The notes under the pieces were generated by a model, which was not told the origin of the DNA, ran no database searches, and saw nothing but the letters and a program-made list of their open reading frames with translations. This document shows, piece after piece, positions 7,088 to 15,579 of a DNA stretch of 27,128 bases. Position numbers and translations under genes: made by a program. The stretch lies in assembly GCA_013349695.1 (NCBI GenBank), contig DUZD01000008.1:1-27128 (forward strand), in the 5' to 3' direction. Source of the stretch: Rhodospirillaceae bacterium. GTDB taxonomy: Bacteria > Pseudomonadota > Alphaproteobacteria > Rhodospirillales > 2-02-FULL-58-16. Numbering within the stretch: position 1 is the stretch's first letter; each line of letters begins with the position of its first letter.

Positions 7088-8725
7088 ATGAGCCAACTCG
7101 CACGCCACGAAATGTTCTCTTTGGGCGACGATGCCGCGCCTTATCGTTTGCTCACCGCCGATCACGTCGGCACCGCCAGGTTTGAAGAGGAAACGATCCT
7201 GAAAGTGGATCCCGCCGCCTTGACCCTGCTGGCGGCGGAAGCGTTTGACGATTGCGCGCATCTATTGCGGCCCGGGCATTTGGCGCAGCTGAGGAAAATC
7301 CTCGACGACCCGGAAGCTTCCGACAACGACAGGTTCGTTGCCCTCGATCTTTTGAAAAACGCCAACATCTCCTCGGCCGGCGTGCTGCCGATGTGCCAGG
7401 ACACCGGCACCGCCATCGTCATCGCCAAAAAGGGCGGACGGGTATGGACCGGCGGCGGCGACGGGGCGGCGCTGGCCGAAGGCGTTTGCAAAACCTATAC
7501 TGAAGCCAACCTCAGGTTTTCCCAGTTGGCTCCCTTGGACATGTACAGCGAAGTCAACACCGGCGACAACCTGCCCGCCCAGATCGACATCCACGCCGCC
7601 GACGGCGACACATACGAGTTCCTCTTCCTGGCCAAGGGCGGCGGTTCGGCCAACAAGACCTTTCTTTATCAACAGAGCAAGGCGTTGTTGAACCCGGACA
7701 GTATGATGCAATTCCTCGACGAAAAGATCAGAACCCTGGGCACCGCCGCCTGTCCCCCCTATCATTTGGCCATCGTCGTCGGCGGCACCTCCGCCGAGGC
7801 CAACCTGAAAACGGTGAAACTGGCCTCGGCCCGCTATCTCGACGGTCTGCCCAAACGGGGCAACGAATCCGGCCACGCTTTCCGCGACCTGAAATTGGAA
7901 GAGGCCGTCCATGGGTTGACCCAATCCTTGGGTATCGGCGCCCAGTTCGGCGGCAAGTATTTCTGCCACGATGTTCGCGTCATCCGGCTGCCCCGTCACG
8001 GAGCGTCGTGTCCGGTCGGCATCGGAGTGTCCTGTTCCGCCGATCGCCAAATTCTTGGAAAAATCACCGCCGAAGGTGTTTTCCTCGAGCAATTGGAGAC
8101 TAATCCGGCCAAGTACCTGCCCGAAGTCACCGCCGAAAACCTGGGCGGCGAAGTAGTCGAAATCGATCTCAACCGGCCGATGGCCGAGATCCTCGAAAAT
8201 TTGCGCCGCCATCCGATCAAGACGCGGCTGACGCTGGCCGGCCCCCTGATCGTCGCCAGGGACATTGCTCACGCCAAGCTCAAGGAACGCTTGGACGCGG
8301 GCCGGGGCTTGCCACAATACTTCAAGGATCACGCCGTCTATTACGCCGGTCCGGCTAAAACGCCCGAAGGCTACGCATCGGGTTCCTTCGGTCCGACGAC
8401 GGCGGCGCGCATGGACCCTTACGTCGGCGCCTTCCAGGCCCAGGGCGGATCGATGGTGATGCTGGCCAAGGGCAACCGGTCGAAACAGGTGACCGAGGCC
8501 TGCCGGAAGCACGGCGGCTTTTATCTGGGCTCCATCGGCGGCTCGGCGGCGCGCCTGGCCCAGGACTGCATCAGAAAAGTGGAATGCCTCGAGTACGGGG
8601 AACTGGGCATGGAGGCCATCTGGAGGATCGAGGTCGACAACTTCCCCGCTTTCATCGTCATCGACGACAAAGGCAACGACTTCTTCGCCGAGTTCCAGGC
8701 GCCGGTTCATGACGGCCGGGGATAA
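7088..8725 (+). CDS. fumA: Fumarate hydratase, class I (4Fe-4S)
   Basis: This encodes 545 residues, the single-chain length of class I fumarases. It interconverts fumarate and malate in the TCA cycle. The N-terminal catalytic domain has LPMCQDTGTAIVIAKKGG. Three cysteines, Cys103, Cys222 (TAACPPYHLAIVVGG) and Cys316 (GVSCSADRQ), are spaced 119 and 94 residues apart, the same spacing I recall for the [4Fe-4S] ligands of the Leishmania enzyme. The C-terminal domain carries GRGLPQYFKDHAVYYAGPAK and YASGSFGPTTAARMD. The cluster makes it oxygen- and iron-sensitive, unlike class II FumC. The ATG at 7088 follows a modest GGGAAA. It may be cotranscribed with sspB, 87 bases upstream. Confidence 0.97.
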   Translation: MSQLARHEMFSLGDDAAPYRLLTADHVGTARFEEETILKVDPAALTLLAAEAFDDCAHLLRPGHLAQLRKILDDPEASDNDRFVALDLLKNANISSAGVLPMCQDTGTAIVIAKKGGRVWTGGGDGAALAEGVCKTYTEANLRFSQLAPLDMYSEVNTGDNLPAQIDIHAADGDTYEFLFLAKGGGSANKTFLYQQSKALLNPDSMMQFLDEKIRTLGTAACPPYHLAIVVGGTSAEANLKTVKLASARYLDGLPKRGNESGHAFRDLKLEEAVHGLTQSLGIGAQFGGKYFCHDVRVIRLPRHGASCPVGIGVSCSADRQILGKITAEGVFLEQLETNPAKYLPEVTAENLGGEVVEIDLNRPMAEILENLRRHPIKTRLTLAGPLIVARDIAHAKLKERLDAGRGLPQYFKDHAVYYAGPAKTPEGYASGSFGPTTAARMDPYVGAFQAQGGSMVMLAKGNRSKQVTEACRKHGGFYLGSIGGSAARLAQDCIRKVECLEYGELGMEAIWRIEVDNFPAFIVIDDKGNDFFAEFQAPVHDGRG

Positions 8726-8776
8726 GGGCGAACCCGCGAACGTCCCGTCCGCCACCGCCCATGGGGCGGAAGGGCG

Positions 8777-9370
8777 GTGAAGCTCCCCGAGCCGAACTTC
8801 GACGGCGGCTTCGCCGTCGAGGCGGCCTTGCGCGCCAGGCGGTCGGTGCGGGACTACGGCGAGGCGCCGTTAAGCCTTGCCGAGGTTTCGCAGCTGCTGT
8901 GGGCGGCGCAGGGGGTGAACGCCCCGGAAGGCTACCGGACGGCGCCCTCGGCCGGGGCGCTCTATCCGTTGGAAATCCATCTCGTCGCCGGTAATGTCGA
9001 ATCCCTCTCGGCGGGGGTATACAAATACGCGCCGCGCCGACACAAGCTGAGGAGGACTTCGGAAGGCGACTTGCGCGCCAGGGTGAGCGCCATCGCCCTC
9101 CATCAGGAGTGGATCGCCGAGAGCGCCGCCATCCTTGTGTTCGCCGCCGTCGTCGAACGGGCAACCCGGAAGTACAAGCAGCGGGGCCGGCGCTACATTC
9201 TCCTGGAAACCGGACACGCCGCCCAGAACGTATTGCTGCAGGCGGCCGCCCTCGATCTTGGCGCCGCCGTCGTCGGAGCCTTCGACGATGGCGAACTGAA
9301 AAAGGCCATCGGCATGAGCCGGGACGAGGCCGCCGTCTACATCCTGACCATCGGACATCAACGGCGATGA
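8777..9370 (+). CDS. SagB-type nitroreductase family protein
   Basis: This encodes 197 residues starting at a GTG (8777) preceded by GGAAGGG; no in-frame ATG is available. It has the FMN-binding nitroreductase fold: ALRARRSVRDYGEAPLSLAE near residues 16-35 (the RRSxRxY phosphate and FMN motif), QLLWAAQGVN, the SagB-subgroup signature RTAPSAGALYPLEIHLVAGN, GHAAQNVLLQAAALDLGA with the conserved helix, and a terminal VYILTIGHQ. SagB relatives oxidise azolines in peptide natural products. Lone copies like this one have no known substrate, and no YcaO partner is seen here. It follows fumA by 51 bases, probably in one transcript. Confidence 0.85.
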   Translation: MKLPEPNFDGGFAVEAALRARRSVRDYGEAPLSLAEVSQLLWAAQGVNAPEGYRTAPSAGALYPLEIHLVAGNVESLSAGVYKYAPRRHKLRRTSEGDLRARVSAIALHQEWIAESAAILVFAAVVERATRKYKQRGRRYILLETGHAAQNVLLQAAALDLGAAVVGAFDDGELKKAIGMSRDEAAVYILTIGHQRR

Positions 9371-9453
9371 CCGCTCCCGGCCTTTTGTTCGGCGGCCCCG
9401 CCGATGCGCCCCCGACCATCGCCGTGGCGCAAAGGCGCAAGGACGCGCTTTAA
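9367..9453 (+). pseudogene. 28-codon stump, possible start of an alpha/beta-hydrolase
   Basis: An ATGA at 9367-9370 overlaps the nitroreductase stop and opens MTAPGLLFGGPADAPPTIAVA, ending at TAA 9453. The first 20 residues resemble the N-terminus of KANL3/Tex30-like alpha/beta-hydrolases (LLFDGPADAP-type, from memory). After AVA the expected HGAGA nucleophile-elbow region is absent. I infer a truncated translationally coupled partner; it could also be chance. Confidence 0.3.
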
Positions 9454-9498
9454 TTTCAGGGCCGGCGACGACAACCGCGGCGATTGCGAAGACGATAA

Positions 9499-9738
9499 AT
9501 GAAGACGGGAATTTTGAACGAGGACGAAAGCCACATCGGCAAAAGATCCGTCCTCGTCGCCGGCCATCAGACCAGCGTGTCGCTTGAAAATTGTTTTTGG
9601 CGGCGGCTCAAGCAAATCGCCCAATCCCGCGGCATTTCCCTGAACCGGTTGATCACCGAGATCGACCGAACCCGCACCGGCAACCTGTCGAGCGCCATCC
9701 GCGTTTTCGTGCTTGACGACGCCATCGACGAATCCTGA
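9499..9738 (+). CDS. Ribbon-helix-helix domain protein
   Basis: This encodes 79 residues. The core KRSVLVAGHQTSVSLENCFW (beta strand leading into helix 1) followed by RLKQIAQSRGISLNRLITEIDRTR and NLSSAIRVFVLDD is the pattern of the alphaproteobacterial ribbon-helix-helix family (Pfam RHH_4-like). In such proteins a dimer inserts the N-terminal strand into the DNA major groove. The regulated target is unknown; it sits at the end of the fumarase-nitroreductase group and may simply be cotranscribed. There is no toxin partner next to it, so I do not call it an antitoxin. The next 585 bases hold no gene. Confidence 0.85.
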   Translation: MKTGILNEDESHIGKRSVLVAGHQTSVSLENCFWRRLKQIAQSRGISLNRLITEIDRTRTGNLSSAIRVFVLDDAIDES

Positions 9739-9809
9739 CCGAAAGCCAAGGGGGAGCCGGCAAAACACGTTTTCCAGCCGAACCTCAAGTCCGCCAACTC
9801 TTCCACTGC

Positions 9810-10002
9810 AAAAAAATAGTCCTTCACCGATTACCGGGGAAGTGCGGCCCGACCTGCCGCGAGGGTGCCAGGTCGGCTCGGGAGAATGGCCGCAAGGTCT
9901 CTCAAGAAAATAGGCCGGGCTTACTTTTTTGGGAGGCCTGAAAGAGGCCGCTTTTCCGGGCCGGCCTGATTTCCCCGCTAATCGGTGAAGAACAAAAAAA
10001 TA
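9810..10002. mobile_element. MITE-like element, 175 bp, with 9-bp direct repeats
   Basis: Terminal inverted repeats of 23 bp with two mismatches lie at 9819-9841 and 9971-9993 (outer end GT[C/T]CTTCACCGATTA). Both ends are flanked by an identical 9-bp AAAAAAATA (9810-9818 and 9994-10002), the expected target-site duplication. Inside are two further hairpins: GCGGCC/GGCCGC (9844-9893) enclosing CCGACCTG/CAGGTCGG, and AGGCCGG/CCGGCCT (9912-9967) enclosing GGCCT/AGGCC. There is no room for a transposase. It would fold as a three-armed structure on either strand. On the minus strand the closing stem is followed by seven T, so it could also act as a terminator or give a structured RNA. Confidence 0.65.
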
Positions 10003-10082
10003 TTCGGGCCAGGGACGGCGATGAACCGGGCGCGGGAATTGGTTGACGAGTTCATTTAATCCCCCCTGAAATCGCACGAACT

Positions 10083-10128
10083 ACTACATCATGTGGTTTA
10101 TTCCGTGGAAAACCACAAAACCATGTTG
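10083..10128 (+). promoter_or_regulatory. Paired dyads upstream of nrdJ, possible NrdR-type boxes
   Basis: ACTACATCATGTGGT (10083-10097) is a dyad with one mismatch about a central C. CCACAAAACCATGTTG (10113-10128) is a second, weaker one. Their centres are about 30 bases apart, near three helical turns, as for the paired NrdR boxes that control ribonucleotide reductase genes. The match to the NrdR consensus is only partial, so this is a suggestion. Confidence 0.3.
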
Positions 10129-10138
10129 AAAAATCATG

Positions 10139-10167
10139 TTGCGATCGGAAATCGAATCGACTAGATA
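10139..10167 (+). promoter_or_regulatory. Candidate nrdJ promoter
   Basis: TTGCGA (10139-10144), exactly 17 bases, and TAGATA (10162-10167) form a reasonable sigma-70-type promoter just downstream of the paired dyads. It would give a leader of about 150 bases before the nrdJ ATG. That leader shows no cobalamin riboswitch features. Confidence 0.45.
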
Positions 10168-10323
10168 TGGCAGCCTGAGTTTGGGAAGTCACTTGATGTT
10201 GTGTTGATCATCCTCCGCGGGAAATGCTGGACAGGCCGTCCCGTATGGCAAGGGCGCCATCCCAAAGAGGATCGGCGGCAATAAGGACCGCATGCATCAT
10301 TAACGCGGGGCTAAAGGGGCAGC

Positions 10324-13300
10324 ATGCACATTTCACGTTTTTATACCAATCAAGGCAAGTCGCCTTACGAACTCATCGAGTTCGGCACCACCTCCAGCGA
10401 AATCCGCAATCCGGATGGCTCGATCGTCTTCCGGCTCGATGAAATGGAGGCGCCGGCCGCGTGGTCGCAGGTGGCATGCGATATCCTTGCCCAGAAATAT
10501 TTCCGCAAGGCTGGTGTTCCGGCGAAGCTGAAAAAGGTCGTGGAAAACGACGTCCCGCCCTGGCTGTGGCGGAGCGTTGCCGACCATCAAGCCCTCAAGG
10601 CGCTTGCCAAGAAAAATCGCCGCGTCGGCGAGAGCAGCGCCAAACAGGTGTTCGACCGCTTGGCGGGGACGTGGACTTATTGGGGTTGGAAAGGCGGTTA
10701 CTTCGATTCCGAAGACGACGCCAGAGCCTATTTCGACGAGACGCGATATATGCTCGCCGCTCAGGTCGGCGCTCCCAATTCGCCGCAGTGGTTCAACACC
10801 GGACTGCATTGGGCTTATGGCATCGACGGCCCGGCACAGGGGCATTTCCATGTCGATTTCAAAACCGGGGAGAAGGTCAAATCGGAATCGGCCTATGAAC
10901 ACCCGCAGCCCCACGCCTGTTTCATCCAAGGCATTTCAGACGACCTGGTCAACGAAGGCGGCATCATGGACCTGTGGGTGCGCGAGGCGCGATTGTTCAA
11001 ATATGGCTCCGGAACCGGCACCAACTTCTCGTCCCTGAGGGCCGAGGACGAAAAGCTCTCCGGCGGCGGCAAGTCGTCGGGGCTGATGAGCTTCCTGAAA
11101 ATCGGCGACCGCGCCGCCGGCGCCATCAAGTCGGGCGGCACCACCCGGCGCGCCGCCAAAATGGTCGTCGTCGACATCGACCATCCCGACATCGAGGATT
11201 TCATCGGCTGGAAAATGCGCGAGGAGCAGAAAGTAGCGGCCATGGTCGCCGGATCGAAGCTGACCGCGAAGCACTTGAGCGCGGTCATGAAGGCTTGCCG
11301 AGGGGGCGGCAACGGCGATGACCGGGCCCGCTTCGACGCCAAGAGGAACGGCAAACTGAAACAGGCCATCAGCGCCGCCCGCAAGGCAATGATTCCCGAC
11401 AATTACATCCAGCGGGTCATCCATTTCGCCAAACAAGGTTATTGCGAAATCGACTTCCCGGTTTTCGACACCGACTGGCAATCGGAAGCCTACATGACCG
11501 TTTCCGGCCAGAATTCCAACAACAGCGTGCGGCTCACCGAGGGTTTCATGCAAAAGATGCTTGGCGGCGGCGAGTGGAACCTGATGCGCCGTACCGACGG
11601 CAAGGTCGCCAAACGCGTCGACGCCCGCGATCTGTGGGAGCGAATCGGCTATGCCGCCTGGTCTTGCGCCGATCCCGGCGTCCAGTTCGACACCACCATC
11701 AACGAATGGCACACCTGCCCGGAAAGCGGTCGCATCAACGCCTCCAACCCCTGCTCCGAGTACATGTTTCTGGACGACACGGCATGCAACTTGGCCTCGC
11801 TAAACTTGGCGGCCTTTCTCACCGATGATACCGCTTTCGACGTCGCCGCCTTCGAACACGCGGTCAGGCTTTGGACCTTGTGTCTGGAAATTTCGGTATT
11901 GATGGCCCAGTTTCCCGCCGCCCGCATCGCCGAGCTGTCTTATCGGTACCGGACACTGGGTCTCGGCTTCGCCAACATCGGCGGTTATCTCATGGCTTGC
12001 GGCCATCCTTACGATTCCGATGCCGGCCGCGCTATCTGCGCCGCCATTTCGGCTTTGATGACCGGCGTCGCTTACGCCACCTCGGCCGAGATGGCTGGCG
12101 AGATGGGCGCTTTCCCCGGCTTCGAGCGCAACCGCGATGCCATGCTCAGGGTCATCCGCAACCATCGGCGCGCCACGCAAGGGCATCAAGACGGCTTCGA
12201 GGGCTTGTCCGTGAAGCCGGTGCCGCTCGACGCCGCCGCCTGCCCGGACCGGGAGCTTTCGCTGGCCGCCCGCTGGGCCTGGGACCGGGCGCTGAAGCTG
12301 GGCGAGCAACATGGCTACCGCAACGCCCAGGTCACTGTCATCGCGCCGACGGGAACCATTGGCCTGATCATGGACTGCGACACCACCGGCATCGAACCCG
12401 ATTTCGCGCTCGTCAAATTCAAGAAGCTGGCCGGCGGCGGCTATTTCAAGATCATCAACAGGGTAGTGCCCAAGACCCTGGCTAACCTGGGATATTCGGA
12501 CACTCAGGTCGAGGAAATGGTTCAATACGCCATCGGCCGCGGCAGATTGAAAAACGCCCCCGGCGTCAATTTCGAGTCGCTTCGCGCCCGCGGCTTCACG
12601 GACCAGGCCCTGGATGCCGTCGAAAACGCCTTGAAGGACGCCTTCGACATCAAATTCGTTTTCAACAAGTGGATCCTTGGCGAGGAGTTCTGCACCGGGA
12701 CCTTGGGGTTAAGCCTCGAAAATCTGGAAGACATGACCTTCGACATGTTGGCGGCCTTGGGCTTTACCAGGGACCAAATCGAGGCCGCCAACATCCATGT
12801 TTGCGGCGCCATGACATTGGAAGGGGCGCCGCACTTGGAGGACGGCCATCTTGCCGTTTTCGACTGCGCGGCGGCCTGCGGCCGGTACGGCGAGCGTTAC
12901 CTGTCCGTTGAAAGCCACATCCACATGATGGCGGCCTCGCAACCTTTCATCACCGGCTCCATCTCCAAAACCATCAACATGACCAACGCAGTGACGGTCG
13001 ATGATTGCAAGAACGCCTTCCTGCTGTCTTGGCGTCTGGGGCTCAAGGCCGTCGCTCTCTACCGGGACGGCTCGAAACTTTCGCAACCCTTGCGGACGGC
13101 GCTTTTCGATGGCGGCGACGAGGACCATGGCGAAGACCTGGGGCGTCGAACCGCCGAGCAGCCGGCCGCCGTCCGCGCCGAAGTTTTCGCCGGGCACATC
13201 GCCGAACGTATCGTCGCCGAGCGGCGGCGCCCGCCCAACCGGCGCAAGGGCTACACCCAGAAGGCCGTCGTCGGCGGCCACAAGGTCTATCTCAGGACCG

Positions 13301-14007
13301 GCGAATACGAGGACGGCGGAATCGGCGAGATTTTCATCGACATGCACAAGGAAGGAGCCGCCTTCCGCAGTCTGATGAATAATTTTGCCATCGCCATATC
13401 CATCGCCCTGCAATACGGCGTCCCCCTGGAAGAATATGTCGAGGCCTTTACCTTCACCCGTTTCGAACCCGCCGGCTTGGTCGAGGGCAACGATACCATC
13501 AAGATGGCGACCTCGATTCTCGATTACCTTTTTCGTGAATTGGCGGTTTCTTACCTCGGCCGCAACGATTTGGCCCATGTCGAGCCAGCCGACCTCGATC
13601 CCGATTGCCTGGGACGAGGCCATGGCGAGGGCGACCTCGCGGAAAACGGCGGAGCCGGGGAGCAGGTGGCGGTCGAAAGTTTCGCCAGCCGGGGGTTCTT
13701 GCGTTCCCAGTTCCTGGGCATCAAAGGCGGCAAGGACAACGGCACGTTTTTGGCCGGTGGCAGCGTTCGCGGAAACGGCGGCAATGGCGGCGGCGCCCAG
13801 GTCCTGACTGGCGGCGGCAATACGGAAGCCGTTGGCGTCGATGCCGTCATCATCGGCCGCGTCGACAGCCATTTGGAGCAAGTGAGGAACGCCAGGATGA
13901 AAGGCTACGAAGGCGACCCATGCGTCGAATGCGGCAATTTCACCTTGGTTCGCAACGGCACTTGCATGAAGTGCATGACCTGCGGCACCACCAGTGGATG
14001 TTCGTGA
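10324..14007 (+). CDS. nrdJ: Ribonucleotide reductase class II, adenosylcobalamin-dependent
   Basis: This encodes 1227 residues, typical of long bacterial NrdJ. It reduces ribonucleotides to deoxyribonucleotides with a cobalamin-generated thiyl radical and needs no oxygen. Visible elements are Cys199 (HACFIQGISDD), the first redox cysteine; KYGSGTGTNFSSLR; the radical site NPCSE with Asn475, Cys477 and Glu479, matching Asn437, Cys439 and Glu441 of class I; Cys488 (DDTACNLASLNL), the partner redox cysteine; and APTGTIGLIMDCDTTGIEPD for substrate binding. A TSCPD-type domain follows (about residues 975-1060, GGIGEIFIDMHKEGAAFRSL). The C-terminus is a cysteine cluster (CVECG, CMKCMTCG, GCS) that should act as the swinging redox tail or zinc ribbon. 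Leader GGGGC precedes the ATG. B12 must be made or imported elsewhere. Confidence 0.97.
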   Translation: MHISRFYTNQGKSPYELIEFGTTSSEIRNPDGSIVFRLDEMEAPAAWSQVACDILAQKYFRKAGVPAKLKKVVENDVPPWLWRSVADHQALKALAKKNRRVGESSAKQVFDRLAGTWTYWGWKGGYFDSEDDARAYFDETRYMLAAQVGAPNSPQWFNTGLHWAYGIDGPAQGHFHVDFKTGEKVKSESAYEHPQPHACFIQGISDDLVNEGGIMDLWVREARLFKYGSGTGTNFSSLRAEDEKLSGGGKSSGLMSFLKIGDRAAGAIKSGGTTRRAAKMVVVDIDHPDIEDFIGWKMREEQKVAAMVAGSKLTAKHLSAVMKACRGGGNGDDRARFDAKRNGKLKQAISAARKAMIPDNYIQRVIHFAKQGYCEIDFPVFDTDWQSEAYMTVSGQNSNNSVRLTEGFMQKMLGGGEWNLMRRTDGKVAKRVDARDLWERIGYAAWSCADPGVQFDTTINEWHTCPESGRINASNPCSEYMFLDDTACNLASLNLAAFLTDDTAFDVAAFEHAVRLWTLCLEISVLMAQFPAARIAELSYRYRTLGLGFANIGGYLMACGHPYDSDAGRAICAAISALMTGVAYATSAEMAGEMGAFPGFERNRDAMLRVIRNHRRATQGHQDGFEGLSVKPVPLDAAACPDRELSLAARWAWDRALKLGEQHGYRNAQVTVIAPTGTIGLIMDCDTTGIEPDFALVKFKKLAGGGYFKIINRVVPKTLANLGYSDTQVEEMVQYAIGRGRLKNAPGVNFESLRARGFTDQALDAVENALKDAFDIKFVFNKWILGEEFCTGTLGLSLENLEDMTFDMLAALGFTRDQIEAANIHVCGAMTLEGAPHLEDGHLAVFDCAAACGRYGERYLSVESHIHMMAASQPFITGSISKTINMTNAVTVDDCKNAFLLSWRLGLKAVALYRDGSKLSQPLRTALFDGGDEDHGEDLGRRTAEQPAAVRAEVFAGHIAERIVAERRRPPNRRKGYTQKAVVGGHKVYLRTGEYEDGGIGEIFIDMHKEGAAFRSLMNNFAIAISIALQYGVPLEEYVEAFTFTRFEPAGLVEGNDTIKMATSILDYLFRELAVSYLGRNDLAHVEPADLDPDCLGRGHGEGDLAENGGAGEQVAVESFASRGFLRSQFLGIKGGKDNGTFLAGGSVRGNGGNGGGAQVLTGGGNTEAVGVDAVIIGRVDSHLEQVRNARMKGYEGDPCVECGNFTLVRNGTCMKCMTCGTTSGCS

Positions 14008-14010
14008 TGG

Positions 14011-14125
14011 AGCAAGTTTTCCCCAGATCCTCCCTGGGAAACTTGGGGCGTGTCCCGGGGCTCGGCCCCGGGGCCGCCCGCTTTTTCAGGGCTTCCCGCC
14101 GAAAGGACGGCCGCTAGCGGCCGTC
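14011..14125 (+). terminator. Three successive hairpins after nrdJ
   Basis: A bulged stem (about 14017-14044), a strong stem CCCGGGGC/GCCCCGGG with a TCG loop (14054-14072, five T at 14082-14086) and a perfect 20-bp palindrome GACGGCCGCTAGCGGCCGTC (14106-14125) follow the nrdJ stop. The T-run lies nine bases after the second stem, so none is a textbook terminator. Together they probably end or stabilise the nrdJ mRNA. The rest of the 329-base gap to 14337 holds only the next promoter. Confidence 0.5.
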
Positions 14126-14159
14126 ATCGCAAATTGCCGTCAACGGCGACATCGCTTTG

Positions 14160-14187
14160 TTGTCATCCGGCGGCGATTTTGTACTAG
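14160..14187 (+). promoter_or_regulatory. Candidate promoter for the REC-MBL gene
   Basis: TTGTCA (14160-14165), 16 bases, and TACTAG (14182-14187) lie about 150 bases before the start at 14337. The match is moderate. Confidence 0.35.
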
Positions 14188-14336
14188 ATTGCCCTGCAGG
14201 TAATCTCCACGTATAAACCCCATACCGTACTCAGGATTGCTGGCATCGTGTGGGGCCTGGCAAGATGCCGTTCGCCTTTATGGCGGCAATCGGCACGCCG
14301 TGGAGAGCACAAGCCGGGACAATACGCAGGTGCCGC

Positions 14337-15572
14337 ATGGCAAAGAATAAAAAATTGAAGTTCTACATCGTCGAAGACGATGCGGACGTCATCGAGTTCA
14401 TGACCGAGATTCTGGAAGCGGCCGGGCATTCGGTGGTGTCCAACATCGACAGCGGCAAGGCCATTGCCGAAATCATCTCCCAGAAACCCGACTTCGTCAT
14501 CGCCGACCTGATGATGCCGGGAATGGACGGGTTGGTGCTGTGCAAGGAGCTCAGAAGCAGGAAGGAACTGTCCGACACCAAGATCGTCATCGTCTCGGCC
14601 AAAGCCTACGATTACGACCGCAAGCGGGCCAAGGAATTCGGCGCCGACGGTTTCATCGCCAGGCCCTTGCGCCGGGAAACGTTTATCGAAAAGGTCAACC
14701 GCATTCACGAGGACAAGATCGAGCTTACCTTCTGGGGCGTGCGCGGCACCCTGCCGGTGCCTGGCCAGGGAAGCCTCAAGTACGGCGGCAACACGTCCTG
14801 CGTCAGCATGGAGTTTTCCAAGGACCAGCTTTTCATTTTCGACGCCGGCACCGGCATCAAGGTTCTGTCCGACCACCTGATGGCGCAACAACGCAACCGC
14901 ATCGAGGCGGAGATTTTCATTTCCCACCCCCATTGGGACCATATCAACGCCCTGCCTTTTTTCGCGCCGCTTTATATCCCGGGTAGCAAACTCAAGTTCC
15001 ACGGCGCCTCTCATGGCAACTTTTCCATGGAAGAATTGATCTCGTCCCAGATGGACGGGGTCTATTTCCCCATCACCATCCAGGATTTCGCCGCCAACGT
15101 CTCCTTCAACGACCTCAAGGAGGAAACTTTTGAAGTCAACGGCATTTCGATCAAGACCATGTTGCTCAGCCATCCCGGCTACTGCCTGGGTTACCGCGTC
15201 GAGTACCGGGGCCGTTCCATCTGCTACATCACCGACAACGAACTCTTCATGGAATCCAGCCCTCACCACGATCCCGGTTACGTGAAAAAGCTGATCAGCT
15301 TCATCAATGGTACGGAGGTGTTGATCACGGATTGCACATACACCGATGCCGAATACGAGTCCAAGATCGGCTGGAGCCATTCGTCGATCGGCACCGTCGT
15401 CGATCTTGCCCATCGGGCCGAGGTGAAAGGCCTTTACCTTTTCCACCACGATCCCGATCAGAACGACGACGACATCGACGCCAAACTGGATACGGCGACG
15501 TCCCTGCTCTTGGAGAAGAAGTCCAAGACCAAGGTCCTGGCCCCGAAAGAGGGGCTGACTGTCAAGGTTTGA
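14337..15572 (+). CDS. Response-regulator receiver fused to a metallo-beta-lactamase-fold hydrolase
   Basis: This encodes 411 residues from the ATG at 14337; an upstream in-frame ATG at 14250 would add a basic, unlikely leader. Residues about 7-122 are a receiver domain with acidic Asp14-Asp15, phosphoacceptor Asp57 (VIADLMMPGMDG) and Lys89. From about 130 (ELTFWGVRGTLPVPG) an RNase Z/PhnP-like metallo-beta-lactamase domain begins, with SHPHWDH giving His197, His199, Asp201 and His202, then His279 (LLSHPGYC), Asp300 (YITDNELF) and His371 (FHHDPDQNDDD). All expected metal ligands appear present, so it should be a phosphorylation-controlled hydrolase, perhaps of a phosphodiester. No histidine kinase is adjacent. 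The substrate is unknown. Confidence 0.88.
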   Translation: MAKNKKLKFYIVEDDADVIEFMTEILEAAGHSVVSNIDSGKAIAEIISQKPDFVIADLMMPGMDGLVLCKELRSRKELSDTKIVIVSAKAYDYDRKRAKEFGADGFIARPLRRETFIEKVNRIHEDKIELTFWGVRGTLPVPGQGSLKYGGNTSCVSMEFSKDQLFIFDAGTGIKVLSDHLMAQQRNRIEAEIFISHPHWDHINALPFFAPLYIPGSKLKFHGASHGNFSMEELISSQMDGVYFPITIQDFAANVSFNDLKEETFEVNGISIKTMLLSHPGYCLGYRVEYRGRSICYITDNELFMESSPHHDPGYVKKLISFINGTEVLITDCTYTDAEYESKIGWSHSSIGTVVDLAHRAEVKGLYLFHHDPDQNDDDIDAKLDTATSLLLEKKSKTKVLAPKEGLTVKV

Positions 15573-15579
15573 TTCGCCT

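Noticed and set aside
7262..8755. 497-codon open frame antisense to fumA
   Set aside because: It is a GC-rich shadow of the fumarase frame, with no family signature and no ribosome-binding site.
9499..9738. Antitoxin of a toxin-antitoxin pair
   Set aside because: No toxin-like gene is adjacent; the sequence fits a stand-alone alphaproteobacterial ribbon-helix-helix family.
9819..9993. 6S-like regulatory RNA
   Set aside because: The size and closing stem fit loosely, but there is no clear central bubble, and the end repeats plus target duplications are better explained by a mobile element.
9739..10323. Cobalamin riboswitch before the B12-dependent nrdJ
   Set aside because: The structured part is bounded by inverted repeats and direct duplications, lies more than 300 bases from nrdJ, and lacks a recognisable B12 box; the remaining leader has no such fold either.
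12709..13881. 390-codon open frame antisense to nrdJ
   Set aside because: It is a shadow of the NrdJ C-terminal region.
14184..15449. 421-codon open frame antisense to the REC-MBL gene
   Set aside because: It has no recognisable domain, and the sense frame has full receiver and metal-ligand motifs.
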